Part shown: in pieces, positions 9,163 to 18,393 of the stretch
Layout: each line of letters starts with the position of its first letter
Numbering within the stretch: position 1 is the first letter of the stretch
Origin: Flavobacterium sp. CECT 9288
GTDB lineage: Bacteria > Bacteroidota > Bacteroidia > Flavobacteriales > Flavobacteriaceae
Length of the DNA stretch: 64,000 bases
Direction: 5' to 3'
Assembly: GCF_918731615.1 (NCBI RefSeq)
Contig: NZ_OU957226.1
Span: 2,419,501-2,483,500, forward strand
The notes under the pieces: generated by a model
The model's input: the letters and a program-made list of their open reading frames with translations, nothing else
Databases searched by the model: none
Told to the model about the DNA's origin: nothing
Translations under genes and position numbers: made by a program

Positions 9163-10314
9163 TTATCTTATTTTTTTTTCTATGTCCGTTAATCTTTCTA
9201 ATATAATTTTATAAGACTCTTTCTCTTCTTTTAATTTTTCTATTTCTTTCGATTGAATAGTATTTTTCTTTTCTTGCTCAATCATATACAACGTTAGTTC
9301 CTCAATTTTTTGCAACAACTTGATGTTCATTTCGGACAAGTTGATGCCTTCTTTTTGCATTTCTTTGGCAGAGGCGATTTCGGGTAAATGTTTGTTTTCG
9401 GTTACAAACTTTTCCACTTCTTGTAATGAGGGCAAGGCATAGTCTTTCTCAAACACAAAATCAGCACCTGCATCTACTGAAACTTTTACTTCTCGGGAGT
9501 TGATGTTACCGGCTACGGTTAATTTTGAGGTGGGGTTGGTGGTGCCTATGCCTACGTTGCCGTTATTTTTTAAATGCAACAAATCTTCATACCCTGCAAC
9601 ACCTAAAGACAAACCAGATAAAAAATAATACCCATATGTTTTTAAAAATACATTGTCTTTTATTGACATTTTAACCGCACCAATTTCTGAGGCTGCAGCA
9701 ACAATATCTAATCTATAATCTTGATATAAACCATCCGTAGGTCTTAACCTAAACTCCCCAGCTGATGTATTTGTGGCTACTTCTAGCTTTTTACTTGGGT
9801 TTAACACACCAATCCCAACATTACCCCCAACAAGATTAAATATGGTATTATTCCCTAGTTCATTTATATAAAGTGGTTTTGAATTATGTGATTGAATCCA
9901 ACTGTAATTCGTGTTACCCCCTAACTTAAGGTTTGTGCCATTATTAGTCTCAATCGTTAGTGCTCCTATGCCTGAACGATCATCTGTGGCTTTAAAACGA
10001 ACGTCTCCACTAACATCCAATTGAGCTATCGGGATATTTGTTCCAATACCTACCCAACCATTATCTAAAATGGTAAATCTGGATCCATAAAACCCACCAT
10101 TTCCATAATTCCAAAACTGTAAGCTATTACCATACTGCCCTGTCATATTGTATAGAGTCCAATTATTCGCAATGTTGTTGGCTGTTTTTAAGGGATTAAT
10201 AAGCTGGAGTGCCCCACCTTCATTTGTGGCATTAGAAGAGGTCAGCGTCTGCCCAATGGAATGAATCGGAAAAAAGCTTAAAGTATAGATTAGCATTCTG
10301 GAAAGTGTTTTCAT
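9163..10314 (-). CDS. Tail-fibre-like secreted protein, C-terminal type B
   Basis: This is a 383-aa protein with signal peptide MKTLSRMLIYTLSFFPIHSIGQ. The N-terminal half (LTSSNATNEGGALQLINPL, GNSLQFWNYGNGGFYG, NYSWIQSHNSKPLYINEL) is nearly identical to that of the protein at 11461-12867, while the middle differs. Three VGIG units are present. The C-terminal module is type B ([52 protein letters not shown]) followed by a Lys/Glu-rich coiled coil. The gaps to its neighbours are 6 and 10 bp, so co-transcription is likely. Function beyond a secreted fibre-like protein is unknown. Confidence 0.8.
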   Translation of the reverse strand: MKTLSRMLIYTLSFFPIHSIGQTLTSSNATNEGGALQLINPLKTANNIANNWTLYNMTGQYGNSLQFWNYGNGGFYGSRFTILDNGWVGIGTNIPIAQLDVSGDVRFKATDDRSGIGALTIETNNGTNLKLGGNTNYSWIQSHNSKPLYINELGNNTIFNLVGGNVGIGVLNPSKKLEVATNTSAGEFRLRPTDGLYQDYRLDIVAAASEIGAVKMSIKDNVFLKTYGYYFLSGLSLGVAGYEDLLHLKNNGNVGIGTTNPTSKLTVAGNINSREVKVSVDAGADFVFEKDYALPSLQEVEKFVTENKHLPEIASAKEMQKEGINLSEMNIKLLQKIEELTLYMIEQEKKNTIQSKEIEKLKEEKESYKIILERLTDIEKKIR

Positions 10315-10324
10315 AAAAAAGAAG

Positions 10325-11413
10325 TTATTTGGTTTCTAAAAGATTCAATCGTTCGGCTAGTGTTTCTATTATTTTTTGTTGATTCTGTAACGTTTTATGT
10401 TGCATCTCAACCGTTTTGTTGTTTTTTTCAATTTGATCATGCTGATTTTTCAATCTTTTTTCTTGTTCAATCACATACAACGTCAGCTCCTCAATCTTTT
10501 GCAACAACTTGATGTTCATTTCGGATAAATTGATGCCTTCTTTTTGCATTTCTTTGGCAGAAGCAATTTCAGGTAAATGTTTGTTTTTGGTAACAAACTT
10601 TTCTACTTCTTGTAAAGAGGGTAAAGCATAATCCTTGTCAAATACAAAATCTGCTCCCGCATCTACTGACACTTTTACTTCGCGAGAATTGATATTGCCA
10701 GCTACGGTTAGTTTTGAGGTGGGGTTCGTGGTACCGATGCCTACGTTGCCGTTATTATCAATCCTCATCCTCTCAAAGTTTGAAAAAGTTTCATTAGCAT
10801 TAACAGTTCCCAACATGGTATGAAAAGTTATACCCTCATTATATTGTAATTTTATAGCTTTTGCACCATCTACAGTACTCGTAATATACTCCATTTTATT
10901 ATTAACAGTTTGTGAAGCTTTTACATTATTTCCAATTATTGTAGCTAAACCTCCTCCTGTCGTTCCTATCGTTGCCCATTGACCAATTTTAATATTTAAA
11001 TATGCATTTCCTCCTATTTCAAGTTTTTCAGTTGGTGTAAAAGTTCCAATACCCACATTACCATTTATTAAATTAAATCTTGAATTAGCACCATCAATAA
11101 ATAATTGAGCGTAATTACCTTGATTAGAATTTCTAGCTTGTAGTCTGATCTGACTTTTATTGGGAGTATCTGCAACTTGTTCCAAATAAAAACCCAAACC
11201 ATCAATCCCAGAATAAGCAAAATTATTTGAGTTATTTGCTAGTTTTAACAGAATTCCATTGCTTTCGATTCCATTGTTTTCAATATGCAATGGCACTTTA
11301 GGTGAAACGGTGCCAATTCCTACATTCCCTGTTGACGGGTAAATATTTGTTTGCGAATAGAAAACATTAATTGAAGTAAATAAAAGAATAATTGCTAGGA
11401 TAGTATTTTTCAT
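10325..11413 (-). CDS. Tail-fibre-like secreted protein, C-terminal type B
   Basis: This is a 362-aa protein with signal peptide MKNTILAIILLFTSINVFYSQ, immediately followed by TNIYPSTGNVGIGTVSP. Its N-terminal variable domain (GIDGLGFYLEQVADTPNKSQ, IGQWATIGTTGGGLATIIG) is not shared with the neighbours. The C-terminal module is type B and almost identical to those at 9163, 11461 and 13867. It ends in a long Gln/Lys/Asn coiled coil with a repeated pattern (EKNNKTVEMQHKTLQNQQK). The abrupt switch from unique to shared sequence suggests module exchange among paralogs. Confidence 0.8.
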   Translation of the reverse strand: MKNTILAIILLFTSINVFYSQTNIYPSTGNVGIGTVSPKVPLHIENNGIESNGILLKLANNSNNFAYSGIDGLGFYLEQVADTPNKSQIRLQARNSNQGNYAQLFIDGANSRFNLINGNVGIGTFTPTEKLEIGGNAYLNIKIGQWATIGTTGGGLATIIGNNVKASQTVNNKMEYITSTVDGAKAIKLQYNEGITFHTMLGTVNANETFSNFERMRIDNNGNVGIGTTNPTSKLTVAGNINSREVKVSVDAGADFVFDKDYALPSLQEVEKFVTKNKHLPEIASAKEMQKEGINLSEMNIKLLQKIEELTLYVIEQEKRLKNQHDQIEKNNKTVEMQHKTLQNQQKIIETLAERLNLLETK

Positions 11414-11460
11414 TTTTTGAATTTAACTTATTTTATTGGTCTTTTAAGGCTTGATGCTTT

Positions 11461-12867
11461 TTACTGCTTTTTAGATTCTAATGTTTTAATTTTTGTTTTA
11501 AAAATTTTAAATTCTTGATCTTGTTTTTCAATTTTGTCACTTTGAAGTTTGAGTTGATTGTTTTGTTCAATCACATACAGCGTCAGTTCCTCAATCTTCT
11601 GCAACAACTTAATATTCATTTCAGATAAATTGATACCTTCTTTTTGCATTTCTTTAGCGGAAGCGATTTCGGGTAAATGTTTGTTTTTGGTAACAAACTT
11701 TTCTACTTCTTGTAGCGAGGGTAAAGTATAATCCTTGTCAAATACAAAATCTGCTCCCGCATCTACTGAAACTTTTACTTCGCGGGAGTTAATGTTCCCC
11801 GCTACAGTTAGTTTTGAAGTGGGGTTGGTGGTACCGATGCCTACGTTACCATTAAAATAAACAGCCTGTGGATAAGAATAACTAGTTGGTATTGGTGCTG
11901 TATATGGAGCCGTAATAACTGTTGTTTCTAATAATGGAGCGGAATAACTAGATGAATATTTAATATTAACAAACAGAGTATTGCCGGTTTTTACAAAATG
12001 ATGAATTGAAATCTTATAACTGGATTTAGTTGCATCCCATAAAAAATCTCCAACTGCAAAATTTTTAGAAACCTCACCTTCTGATTCCACAACTCTAGAA
12101 GTAGTTGTATTCCATATTCCTCCATCTGGATTACCGCCGACTGAAAAAATCTTTTTCACTACTCCTACAGAATTTTGATAACTATATCCACTTGTAATTT
12201 CAATTTCGATAAAGCCATTTACGTAAGTGTTCCCGAACATCACATCAATTGTTTGATTTGATACATCATTTGGAAATGCTATGGTGAAATTTCGATTCTC
12301 TACATTGCCAACTTTAAAAGCTCCATTTGAAATTTCTAATTTTGCATTAGGATTAACTGTGCCTATTCCAACATTACCCCCAACAAGATTGAATATGGTA
12401 TTGTTTCCTAATTCGTTTATAAATAGTGGTTTTGAATTATGTGATTGTATCCAACTGTAATTTGTATTACCCCCTAACTTAAGGTATGTGCCATTATTAG
12501 TCTCAATCGTAAGTGCTCCTGTGGCTGATCTATCGTCTGCCGCTTTAAAACGACCGTCTCCACTAACATCCAATTGAGCTAATGGGTTATTTGTTCCAAT
12601 ACCTACCCTACCATTGTCTAAAATGGTAAATCTACTACCATAAAATCCACCATTTCCATAATTCCAAAATTGCAAACTATTACCATAAGGTCCTGTCATA
12701 TTGTATAGAGTCCAATTATTAGCGATGTTATTAGCTGTTTTTAAGGGATTAATAAGCTGTAGTGCACCACCTTCATTTGTAGCGTTAGACGAGGTCAACG
12801 TCTGCCCAAATGAATGAACCGAAAAAAAGCTTATTGTATACATCAGAATTTTGCAAAGTGTTTTCAT
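11461..12867 (-). CDS. Tail-fibre-like secreted protein, C-terminal type B, largest paralog
   Basis: This is a 468-aa protein with signal peptide MKTLCKILMYTISFFSVHSFGQ. The first roughly 170 residues match the protein at 9163-10314 almost residue for residue. It then carries an extra domain of about 150 residues (VENRNFTIAFPNDVSNQTID, GNTYVNGFIEIEITSGYSYQ, VKTGNTLFVNIKYSSSYSAP) before the shared type B module ([41 protein letters not shown]). The inserted domain looks beta-rich and may act as a knob or binding head, which is inference. Gaps are 10 bp upstream and 47 bp downstream. Confidence 0.8.
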   Translation of the reverse strand: MKTLCKILMYTISFFSVHSFGQTLTSSNATNEGGALQLINPLKTANNIANNWTLYNMTGPYGNSLQFWNYGNGGFYGSRFTILDNGRVGIGTNNPLAQLDVSGDGRFKAADDRSATGALTIETNNGTYLKLGGNTNYSWIQSHNSKPLFINELGNNTIFNLVGGNVGIGTVNPNAKLEISNGAFKVGNVENRNFTIAFPNDVSNQTIDVMFGNTYVNGFIEIEITSGYSYQNSVGVVKKIFSVGGNPDGGIWNTTTSRVVESEGEVSKNFAVGDFLWDATKSSYKISIHHFVKTGNTLFVNIKYSSSYSAPLLETTVITAPYTAPIPTSYSYPQAVYFNGNVGIGTTNPTSKLTVAGNINSREVKVSVDAGADFVFDKDYTLPSLQEVEKFVTKNKHLPEIASAKEMQKEGINLSEMNIKLLQKIEELTLYVIEQNNQLKLQSDKIEKQDQEFKIFKTKIKTLESKKQ

Positions 12868-12877
12868 AAAAGAGAAT

Positions 12878-13864
12878 TTATTTTTTTTCTAAACGATTCA
12901 ATCGTTTTACCATTGTTTCTATTGATTTTTGTTGATCTTGTAATATTTTATTTTGCAAATCAACTGTTTTATTGTTTTTTTCAATTAAATCTTGAAGATT
13001 TTGCATTTTTTTTTCTTGCTCTATTACATATAGAGTGAGCTCCTCAATTTTTTGTAACAATTTCATATTCATTTCTGCCAAGTACAATCCATTTGTTTCA
13101 ATCTCTTTTGCAGATGGGATCTCCGGTAGATGTTTGTTTTGTTTGATAAATGTCTCAACTTCCTTTAATGATTGTAGTTTATACTCATTAGCAAAAACAT
13201 AGTCAGGAACCAATGGGCCAGCCATATCTACTTTCACTTCTTGGGTATGAATTTTTCCTTTTACGGTGAGTTTTTCATCGGGTAATGTAGTTCCTATACC
13301 TACTTTATCTCCAATTATTATAAAATTACTAACCAAATGAGTCTCTTCCATAGTTGCCTTAAAATCTGTAATATTTGATAATATATTTGTATTTACAGCA
13401 ACTCCATTTATTTCGTAATTCACAGAAATCATGTTTTCAGCTGTAGATTTTGTCCATCCTGAAAATTGATAACCCCAATTATGAAATGATGCAGAATATG
13501 GTACATCTAGTGCTAAATACTTTTTACCATTATAGATACAAGTCTTAAGTCCCCAACTTGCATTATTATCAAAAGCTGTAATTGCAGCAGCAGTTCCATT
13601 GTAAGAAGAGGAAGATTTTATTTCTAATACATTTATTCTATTCCAAGCTCCAGAATTTCCTCGATAAGCTGTTATCGTGCCCACAGCATTATTCATATCT
13701 AGCAAAGCTCCATTGAAAATTTCATGAATTAATATCAAGTTTTTAGTGTAATCCCCTATACCATTTGTGCCTATGGCAATAACTTTAAAATCTCCCGCCA
13801 CACTAGAAACTTGAGCTATGGTAGTAAATGATAAAAACAACATTAACAAAACAAGCTTTTTCAT
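12878..13864 (-). CDS. Tail-fibre-like secreted protein, C-terminal type C
   Basis: This is a 328-aa protein with signal peptide MKKLVLLMLFLSFTTIAQ. The N-terminal domain (ILIHEIFNGALLDMNNAVG, NASWGLKTCIYNGKKYLALD, SASFHNWGYQFSGWTKS) resembles the receptor-facing beta domains of related fibre proteins. The C-terminal module is type C ([54 protein letters not shown]). That type otherwise occurs only in the second fibre group at 19429-21609. The coiled-coil tail (EKNNKTVDLQNKILQDQQK) is close to that of the type B protein at 10325, so tail and module have assorted independently. Confidence 0.8.
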   Translation of the reverse strand: MKKLVLLMLFLSFTTIAQVSSVAGDFKVIAIGTNGIGDYTKNLILIHEIFNGALLDMNNAVGTITAYRGNSGAWNRINVLEIKSSSSYNGTAAAITAFDNNASWGLKTCIYNGKKYLALDVPYSASFHNWGYQFSGWTKSTAENMISVNYEINGVAVNTNILSNITDFKATMEETHLVSNFIIIGDKVGIGTTLPDEKLTVKGKIHTQEVKVDMAGPLVPDYVFANEYKLQSLKEVETFIKQNKHLPEIPSAKEIETNGLYLAEMNMKLLQKIEELTLYVIEQEKKMQNLQDLIEKNNKTVDLQNKILQDQQKSIETMVKRLNRLEKK

Positions 13865-13866
13865 AA

Positions 13867-15027
13867 TTATTTTTTTGTTTTTACTATTTGTTCAATTTTT
13901 TTATTTTGGGCTTCATTTTCTTTTTTTAACTCAATCACATACAGTGTCAGTTCCTCAATCTTCTGCAACAACTTGATGTTCATTTCAGATAAATTGATAC
14001 CTTCTTTTTGCATTTCTTTGGCAGAAGCAATTTCGGGTAAATGTTTGTTTTTGGTAACAAACTTTTCTACTTCTTGTAGCGAGGGCAAAGCATAATCCTT
14101 GTCAAATACAAAGTCAGCTCCAGCATCAACTGAAACCTTTACTTCTCGTGAGTTGATGTTACCGGCTACGGTTAGTTTTGAGGTGGGGTTCGTGGTACCA
14201 ATGCCTACGTTGCCGTTGCCAAACACATTCATAACTCCATTTTTAGCATCTCCATTAGGAGAAATTGAAACAAAGTCAGGCTCCCCTTCAGTATAAAATA
14301 TTCCATAATTAGGATAGGTTGAATCATATGCTAAACCAAATGTTGATCCACCTGCGCCACCCATAAAAATCCTTCTTCCTGAAACTCCAGCCAAGTTAAT
14401 ATTACCGTTCACATCTAATCTTGAAGTGGGGTTCGCGGTACCAATACCTACATTTCCACCTGTTAAATTAAATATTGAATTGTTGCCAAGTTCATTAATG
14501 TATAGAGGCAGAGAATTGTGCGACTGTATCCAACTGTAATTAGTGTTACCCCCCATCTTTAGACTGGTGCCGTTGTTGGTTTCTATATTAAGACCTCCAA
14601 CTCCTGATTTATCATCAGCAACTTTAACAGCTAGACCTGAATTACTAAATGAAGGTAAGGTTGAACAAACAATCCACCAGTCTGATCCAGTGTGTTTAAA
14701 ATAATCAAATTCAGATTGACTTACTAGAACAGAACTATAATTTGAAAAATCATTATTTTCGAATGCTTGGTAAAAATAATTTCCCTTAACCACTGCTTGA
14801 GGATGCCAACCAGGATTAATTTGATTATTAGCATTGTACTCTAAATCATTTATACCATCCCACTTAATCATTAATATTGAAAAACTTTTCCCAGGATTCT
14901 TAGACGCTACAATAGCATATCCTGTAGCTCTTGCATTCTGTAGTTGAACTGCTGAAAGTGTTTGAGAATTGACTACTGTTGAAAAAAAGAACAAGCAAAG
15001 GCAAATACATTTTAAAGTAATTTTCAT
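13867..15027 (-). CDS. Tail-fibre-like secreted protein, C-terminal type B
   Basis: I place the start at ATG 15027 because it directly precedes a normal signal peptide (MKITLKCICLCLFFFSTVVNSQ); an ATG 30 bp further upstream would add ten residues. The 386-aa product has a unique first domain (SAVQLQNARATGYAIVASKN, HTGSDWWIVCSTLPSF). A middle section is shared with 9163 and 11461 (NYSWIQSHNSLPLYINELGN), then a Gly-rich segment (RRIFMGGAGGSTFGLAYD) and a type B C-terminal module. The coiled-coil tail is short. It lies 2 bp before the gene at 12878-13864. Confidence 0.8.
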   Translation of the reverse strand: MKITLKCICLCLFFFSTVVNSQTLSAVQLQNARATGYAIVASKNPGKSFSILMIKWDGINDLEYNANNQINPGWHPQAVVKGNYFYQAFENNDFSNYSSVLVSQSEFDYFKHTGSDWWIVCSTLPSFSNSGLAVKVADDKSGVGGLNIETNNGTSLKMGGNTNYSWIQSHNSLPLYINELGNNSIFNLTGGNVGIGTANPTSRLDVNGNINLAGVSGRRIFMGGAGGSTFGLAYDSTYPNYGIFYTEGEPDFVSISPNGDAKNGVMNVFGNGNVGIGTTNPTSKLTVAGNINSREVKVSVDAGADFVFDKDYALPSLQEVEKFVTKNKHLPEIASAKEMQKEGINLSEMNIKLLQKIEELTLYVIELKKENEAQNKKIEQIVKTKK

Positions 15028-15059
15028 ATTTATATGTTGAATTAATTGGGGTTTCATAA

Positions 15060-15998
15060 TTATTTTTTAATGGCATCAATTTTTTTATTCAATTCAATTA
15101 TATGCAAGGTTAGCTCCTCAATTTTTTGCAAAAGTTTGGTATTCAAATCTCCTAAATTAGAGCCTTGTTCTTGCATTTCTTTGGCGGGAGCAATTTCTGG
15201 AAGATGCTTGTTTTTCTTTATGAAAGCCTCCAACTCTGCCAAAGGCATTAAGGGGTATTTTTCTTCAAAAACAAAATCAGCACCATTCATATCTACCTTT
15301 ATTTCTCGAGAACGGATAGTACCAATAACATCGAGTTTGTGAGCTGGTGAAGTTGTGCCGATGCCTACGTTGCCGTTTTTTATATAATGGGTTCCTCCAC
15401 CTGTAACATATAAATTTCCAGATGTTGCTATTGGTATTGATAATTCTGTGGAAACATTAAAATCAGGAATATCTACACCTATTGGAGTTTCATTTATCTT
15501 TATTTGATTAGCATAAGTTAATTGATCTACTTTATCTTGCAAATAAGTTATTTTTACTGTGTAGTTCGAATAAAATCTAACATCTATATATACCGGTAAT
15601 TGTTTATTTACAAAACCTCCTAGTGAAGTGGTCAAATCTGTTGGCGTACCCAAAATAATTTGCGCGTTATGATTAACCCCATAAGATTCTACCAATTTTA
15701 AAACAGGAACACCATAATTAGCACCTTGACCAAATCCATTTTCTAAAATAATTTTTTTATATCCTGTAGCAAAATAATATTCAAACAATTCAATTATAAT
15801 AATACCTCCAGCTTGCCAATGATGAGAATTATATCCAATATTTGCTATTTCATATCTTTTGGCTTGTAATCCGTTTGAGCTTAAAGAATTAACAACTGTA
15901 GACTTGACCCCTTTCTGATCTATAGTTGTTTGAGAAAACAATATTGAGCTAGAAAAAAAAACAATGATTGCCAAAGGCATTTTAATATTTATAAACAT
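15060..15998 (-). CDS. Tail-fibre-like secreted protein, C-terminal type A
   Basis: This is a 312-aa protein with signal peptide MFINIKMPLAIIVFFSSSILFSQ; an internal ATG six codons in would also work. The N-terminal domain (AKRYEIANIGYNSHHWQAGG, IIIELFEYYFATGYKKIIL, PVYIDVRFYSNYTVKITYLQ) is unique in the window but has the same overall plan as the domain at 12878-13864. One VGIGT unit precedes a type A module (HKLDVIGTIRSREIKVDMNG, HLPEIAPAKEMQEQGSNLGD, KIEELTLHIIEL). It has the shortest tail of the family. Confidence 0.8.
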   Translation of the reverse strand: MFINIKMPLAIIVFFSSSILFSQTTIDQKGVKSTVVNSLSSNGLQAKRYEIANIGYNSHHWQAGGIIIIELFEYYFATGYKKIILENGFGQGANYGVPVLKLVESYGVNHNAQIILGTPTDLTTSLGGFVNKQLPVYIDVRFYSNYTVKITYLQDKVDQLTYANQIKINETPIGVDIPDFNVSTELSIPIATSGNLYVTGGGTHYIKNGNVGIGTTSPAHKLDVIGTIRSREIKVDMNGADFVFEEKYPLMPLAELEAFIKKNKHLPEIAPAKEMQEQGSNLGDLNTKLLQKIEELTLHIIELNKKIDAIKK

Positions 15999-16028
15999 AT
16001 AAGAAAGGTGTTATTACTTTTTTAAAAA

Positions 16029-17300
16029 TTATTTGTCACTACTGTTTTTATTAGTCTCCAATACTATTAACTTTTGTTCCAGACGATTAATTTTTTCATT
16101 TTGCAACAATAGTTTTTTGTTTTGCAATTCTAAATTTTTATTTTGCTCAATAGTATATAAAGTCAACTCCTCAATTTTTTGCAAAAGTTTGGTATTCAAA
16201 TCACCTAAATTGGAGCCTTGTTCTTGCATTTCTTTGGCAGGAGCAATTTCTGGAAGGTGTTTATTTTTCTTGATATAAGCCTCTAAATCAGACAAAGGCA
16301 TTAAGGGGTATTTTTCTTCAAAAACAAAATCTGCACCGCTCATATCTACCCTAACTTCACGAGAACGGATAGTGCCTATTACATCCAGTTTGTGAGCTGG
16401 TGAGGTGGTACCGATGCCTATGTTGCCGTTATGTGAAATCTTCATGGCTTCATTCATAATATTATATGAATTAGTAGCATTGTTATAACCACGAAGTGTA
16501 AATGTTAATCCACTTTCTCCACCACCAGAGGTATAAATATCCATAACATTTCCAATTCTACGAATCCCATGATTCGTATTTTCAAAATAAATTAAACCAT
16601 TATCATTTGGATCATTTACTTCTTCACCTGAAACAGATATATAACCATTAACATCCAACTTTGCAGTAGGATTATTTGTACCTATTCCTATTTTACCACT
16701 TTTAAGTACATTCAAGAAATCTGTATTAAAATATCTTAAACTAAACATATAATTATTTCCTTGTGGATACCTAACAAAAGTCCACTGCCCCTCACCAGTA
16801 CCAAAGTCTCCTGGAACTGCTCCTAATGCTAAACTTGCATAATCATTAATAGGTGAAGGAAGTAATCTCATATTTTCATTATAATTTCCGCCGCTAAGAT
16901 TCTGAACTTTTAAACTACCATTTACAAGTTGATTTCCTGAAAAAACGTTAGTACCTCTTGTCGCAATTTCAATCCAATCCGGGTTACTGGATTGTAAGGT
17001 TGTTGAAATTTTTCTAAAAAACAATCTATCATTCGTAATGAAAGATGATCCTATCTGTAATTGATGGTTATTTGCTGGATTTCCATGTCTAATTACAAAT
17101 AAGTGTTGCCAAGGATAACTTAAATCGGGTGTTGTTCCAATAGGATTTACACCGCCATATACCCCAGAATTAAGGGGCAACGAAAAATCATTTAAATAAG
17201 GAGCAAAACCATCTCCAATTTGTTGACCAAAAGAGGAGATAGAAATAAAAAAAAGAAATACAAAATTTCTTTTTCTATGGATAAAAGTGTAAAAAAACAT
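16029..17300 (-). CDS. Tail-fibre-like secreted protein with pyocin-knob-like head, type A
   Basis: The open frame extends to 17480, but the first 60 residues have no signal peptide and overlap the end of the lipoprotein gene, so I choose ATG 17300. That start gives a basic N-terminus and hydrophobic segment (RKRNFVFLFFISISSFGQ). In the 423-aa product, an early segment (YPWQHLFVIRHGNPANNHQL, NDRLFFRKISTTLQSS, NPDWIEIATRG) looks like the pyocin-knob fold found on phage and fibre proteins. VGIG-type units and a type A C-terminal module follow. It is the first fibre gene of the main block and lies 124 bp after the FnIII-like lipoprotein gene. Confidence 0.78.
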   Translation of the reverse strand: MFFYTFIHRKRNFVFLFFISISSFGQQIGDGFAPYLNDFSLPLNSGVYGGVNPIGTTPDLSYPWQHLFVIRHGNPANNHQLQIGSSFITNDRLFFRKISTTLQSSNPDWIEIATRGTNVFSGNQLVNGSLKVQNLSGGNYNENMRLLPSPINDYASLALGAVPGDFGTGEGQWTFVRYPQGNNYMFSLRYFNTDFLNVLKSGKIGIGTNNPTAKLDVNGYISVSGEEVNDPNDNGLIYFENTNHGIRRIGNVMDIYTSGGGESGLTFTLRGYNNATNSYNIMNEAMKISHNGNIGIGTTSPAHKLDVIGTIRSREVRVDMSGADFVFEEKYPLMPLSDLEAYIKKNKHLPEIAPAKEMQEQGSNLGDLNTKLLQKIEELTLYTIEQNKNLELQNKKLLLQNEKINRLEQKLIVLETNKNSSDK

Positions 17301-17424
17301 AAGATTGTGATTGAAAATTAATGTATTTTTTTTGGGGTTGGGCATTAAAGAAATAGTTTTGTAATAGGTTATATTTTCCGAATTATTGTCAATACTCACA
17401 ATATATTCATCGATATACTTTTTA

Positions 17425-18354
17425 TTACTTAACCGTAAAACTAAAAACGTTACTCTTACTTGTATTTCCTGCTTTGTCAAAAGATTTTATAAACCAATAA
17501 TAAACACCTACCTCTAAAGTGGCTGCAAATGGACTCGTGGCTAAGTTCTTGAGTTTTACATTTTTTAAAGCTAAATCAGTATATACATAGATACTATCTG
17601 CTTCTACGGTACCAGCCACTGCCGCTCTACTCCATTGAAAACTAATGTCTTTTACTGTGGTTTCGCTTTTGTCTAATGGCGCTTGTTGTAGGGCTACAGC
17701 GGGAGCCTTTGTATCTACCGAAAGAGTACGTGAAGAATATAGCGTATTCATATCGCCATTTACGGCCTTTACACGCCAAGAGAAATCACCTTCAGGAAAA
17801 GAAAATTCATAAGAAGTAGTGGTAACTGTCTCCTCTTTTACAAGAACTGAGTTTGCATCATATATTTGAATTTGATAATTCTTTGCTCCTATAATAGACT
17901 GCCAAGTCATTCTTTGTAATGCTGTTGTTATCACAACGTTATTTGCAGGAACACTTAGAACCACGGTGTTACTCGCAAAATCTTTATCGCTTAAAACAGC
18001 AAATTTTCTAGTAACATATGCTGTGCTGTAAGAACTATTAAGAGCCTTTACTCGCCACTCATAGCTTGCTAACGGGAGTTGCTTGATAAATGAAGTCGAT
18101 TTAATAATAGTATCCAAAACCAATTGTGTGGGATTAGAAAAATCAGGTTTGGCAATTTGTATTTGATACGATGTAGCTTCGGGAACTTTCTCCCAAGAAA
18201 AAGTAACACCTGTAGTAAAAAATTCTGATTGATCGCTAGGCGCTATCAAAACTATCTTTGCATTTGAGATGTCTTCCTCAAAAAGTATAGCATCACAAGA
18301 TGTACATAGTATAAAAGAGCATAAAAAAAATAGAGCGTATAAGGATTTTTTCAT
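17425..18354 (-). CDS. Lipoprotein with three FnIII-like domains
   Basis: This is a 309-aa protein with a lipoprotein signal (MKKSLYALFFLCSFILCTSC, lipidated Cys20). Three successive domains of about 90 residues share the FnIII pattern: a W in strand B (VTFSWEKVPEATSYQIQI; QRMTWQSIIGAKNYQIQI; ISFQWSRAA) and a YEW/FSW/YYWRVKA-type strand F. Such lipoproteins usually sit on the outer membrane and bind other surface proteins. Its place directly upstream of the fibre block suggests an anchor or docking factor for the fibres, which is inference. It is 39 bp downstream of the 18394-19125 lipoprotein gene. Confidence 0.8.
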   Translation of the reverse strand: MKKSLYALFFLCSFILCTSCDAILFEEDISNAKIVLIAPSDQSEFFTTGVTFSWEKVPEATSYQIQIAKPDFSNPTQLVLDTIIKSTSFIKQLPLASYEWRVKALNSSYSTAYVTRKFAVLSDKDFASNTVVLSVPANNVVITTALQRMTWQSIIGAKNYQIQIYDANSVLVKEETVTTTSYEFSFPEGDFSWRVKAVNGDMNTLYSSRTLSVDTKAPAVALQQAPLDKSETTVKDISFQWSRAAVAGTVEADSIYVYTDLALKNVKLKNLATSPFAATLEVGVYYWFIKSFDKAGNTSKSNVFSFTVK

Positions 18355-18393
18355 TTGGATTTATTCAAGTTATGACATAAAAAAAACAACTAT

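Noticed and set aside
1002..17300. Type 9 secretion (Por) substrates
   Set aside because: Neither the fibre nor the RHS proteins end with the T9SS sorting domain; they end in coiled coils, YD units or a toxin-like tip.
17300..17480. N-terminal extension of the fibre gene at 16029
   Set aside because: The extra 60 residues have no signal peptide, overlap the lipoprotein gene and are low-complexity; the ATG at 17300 gives a proper signal peptide.
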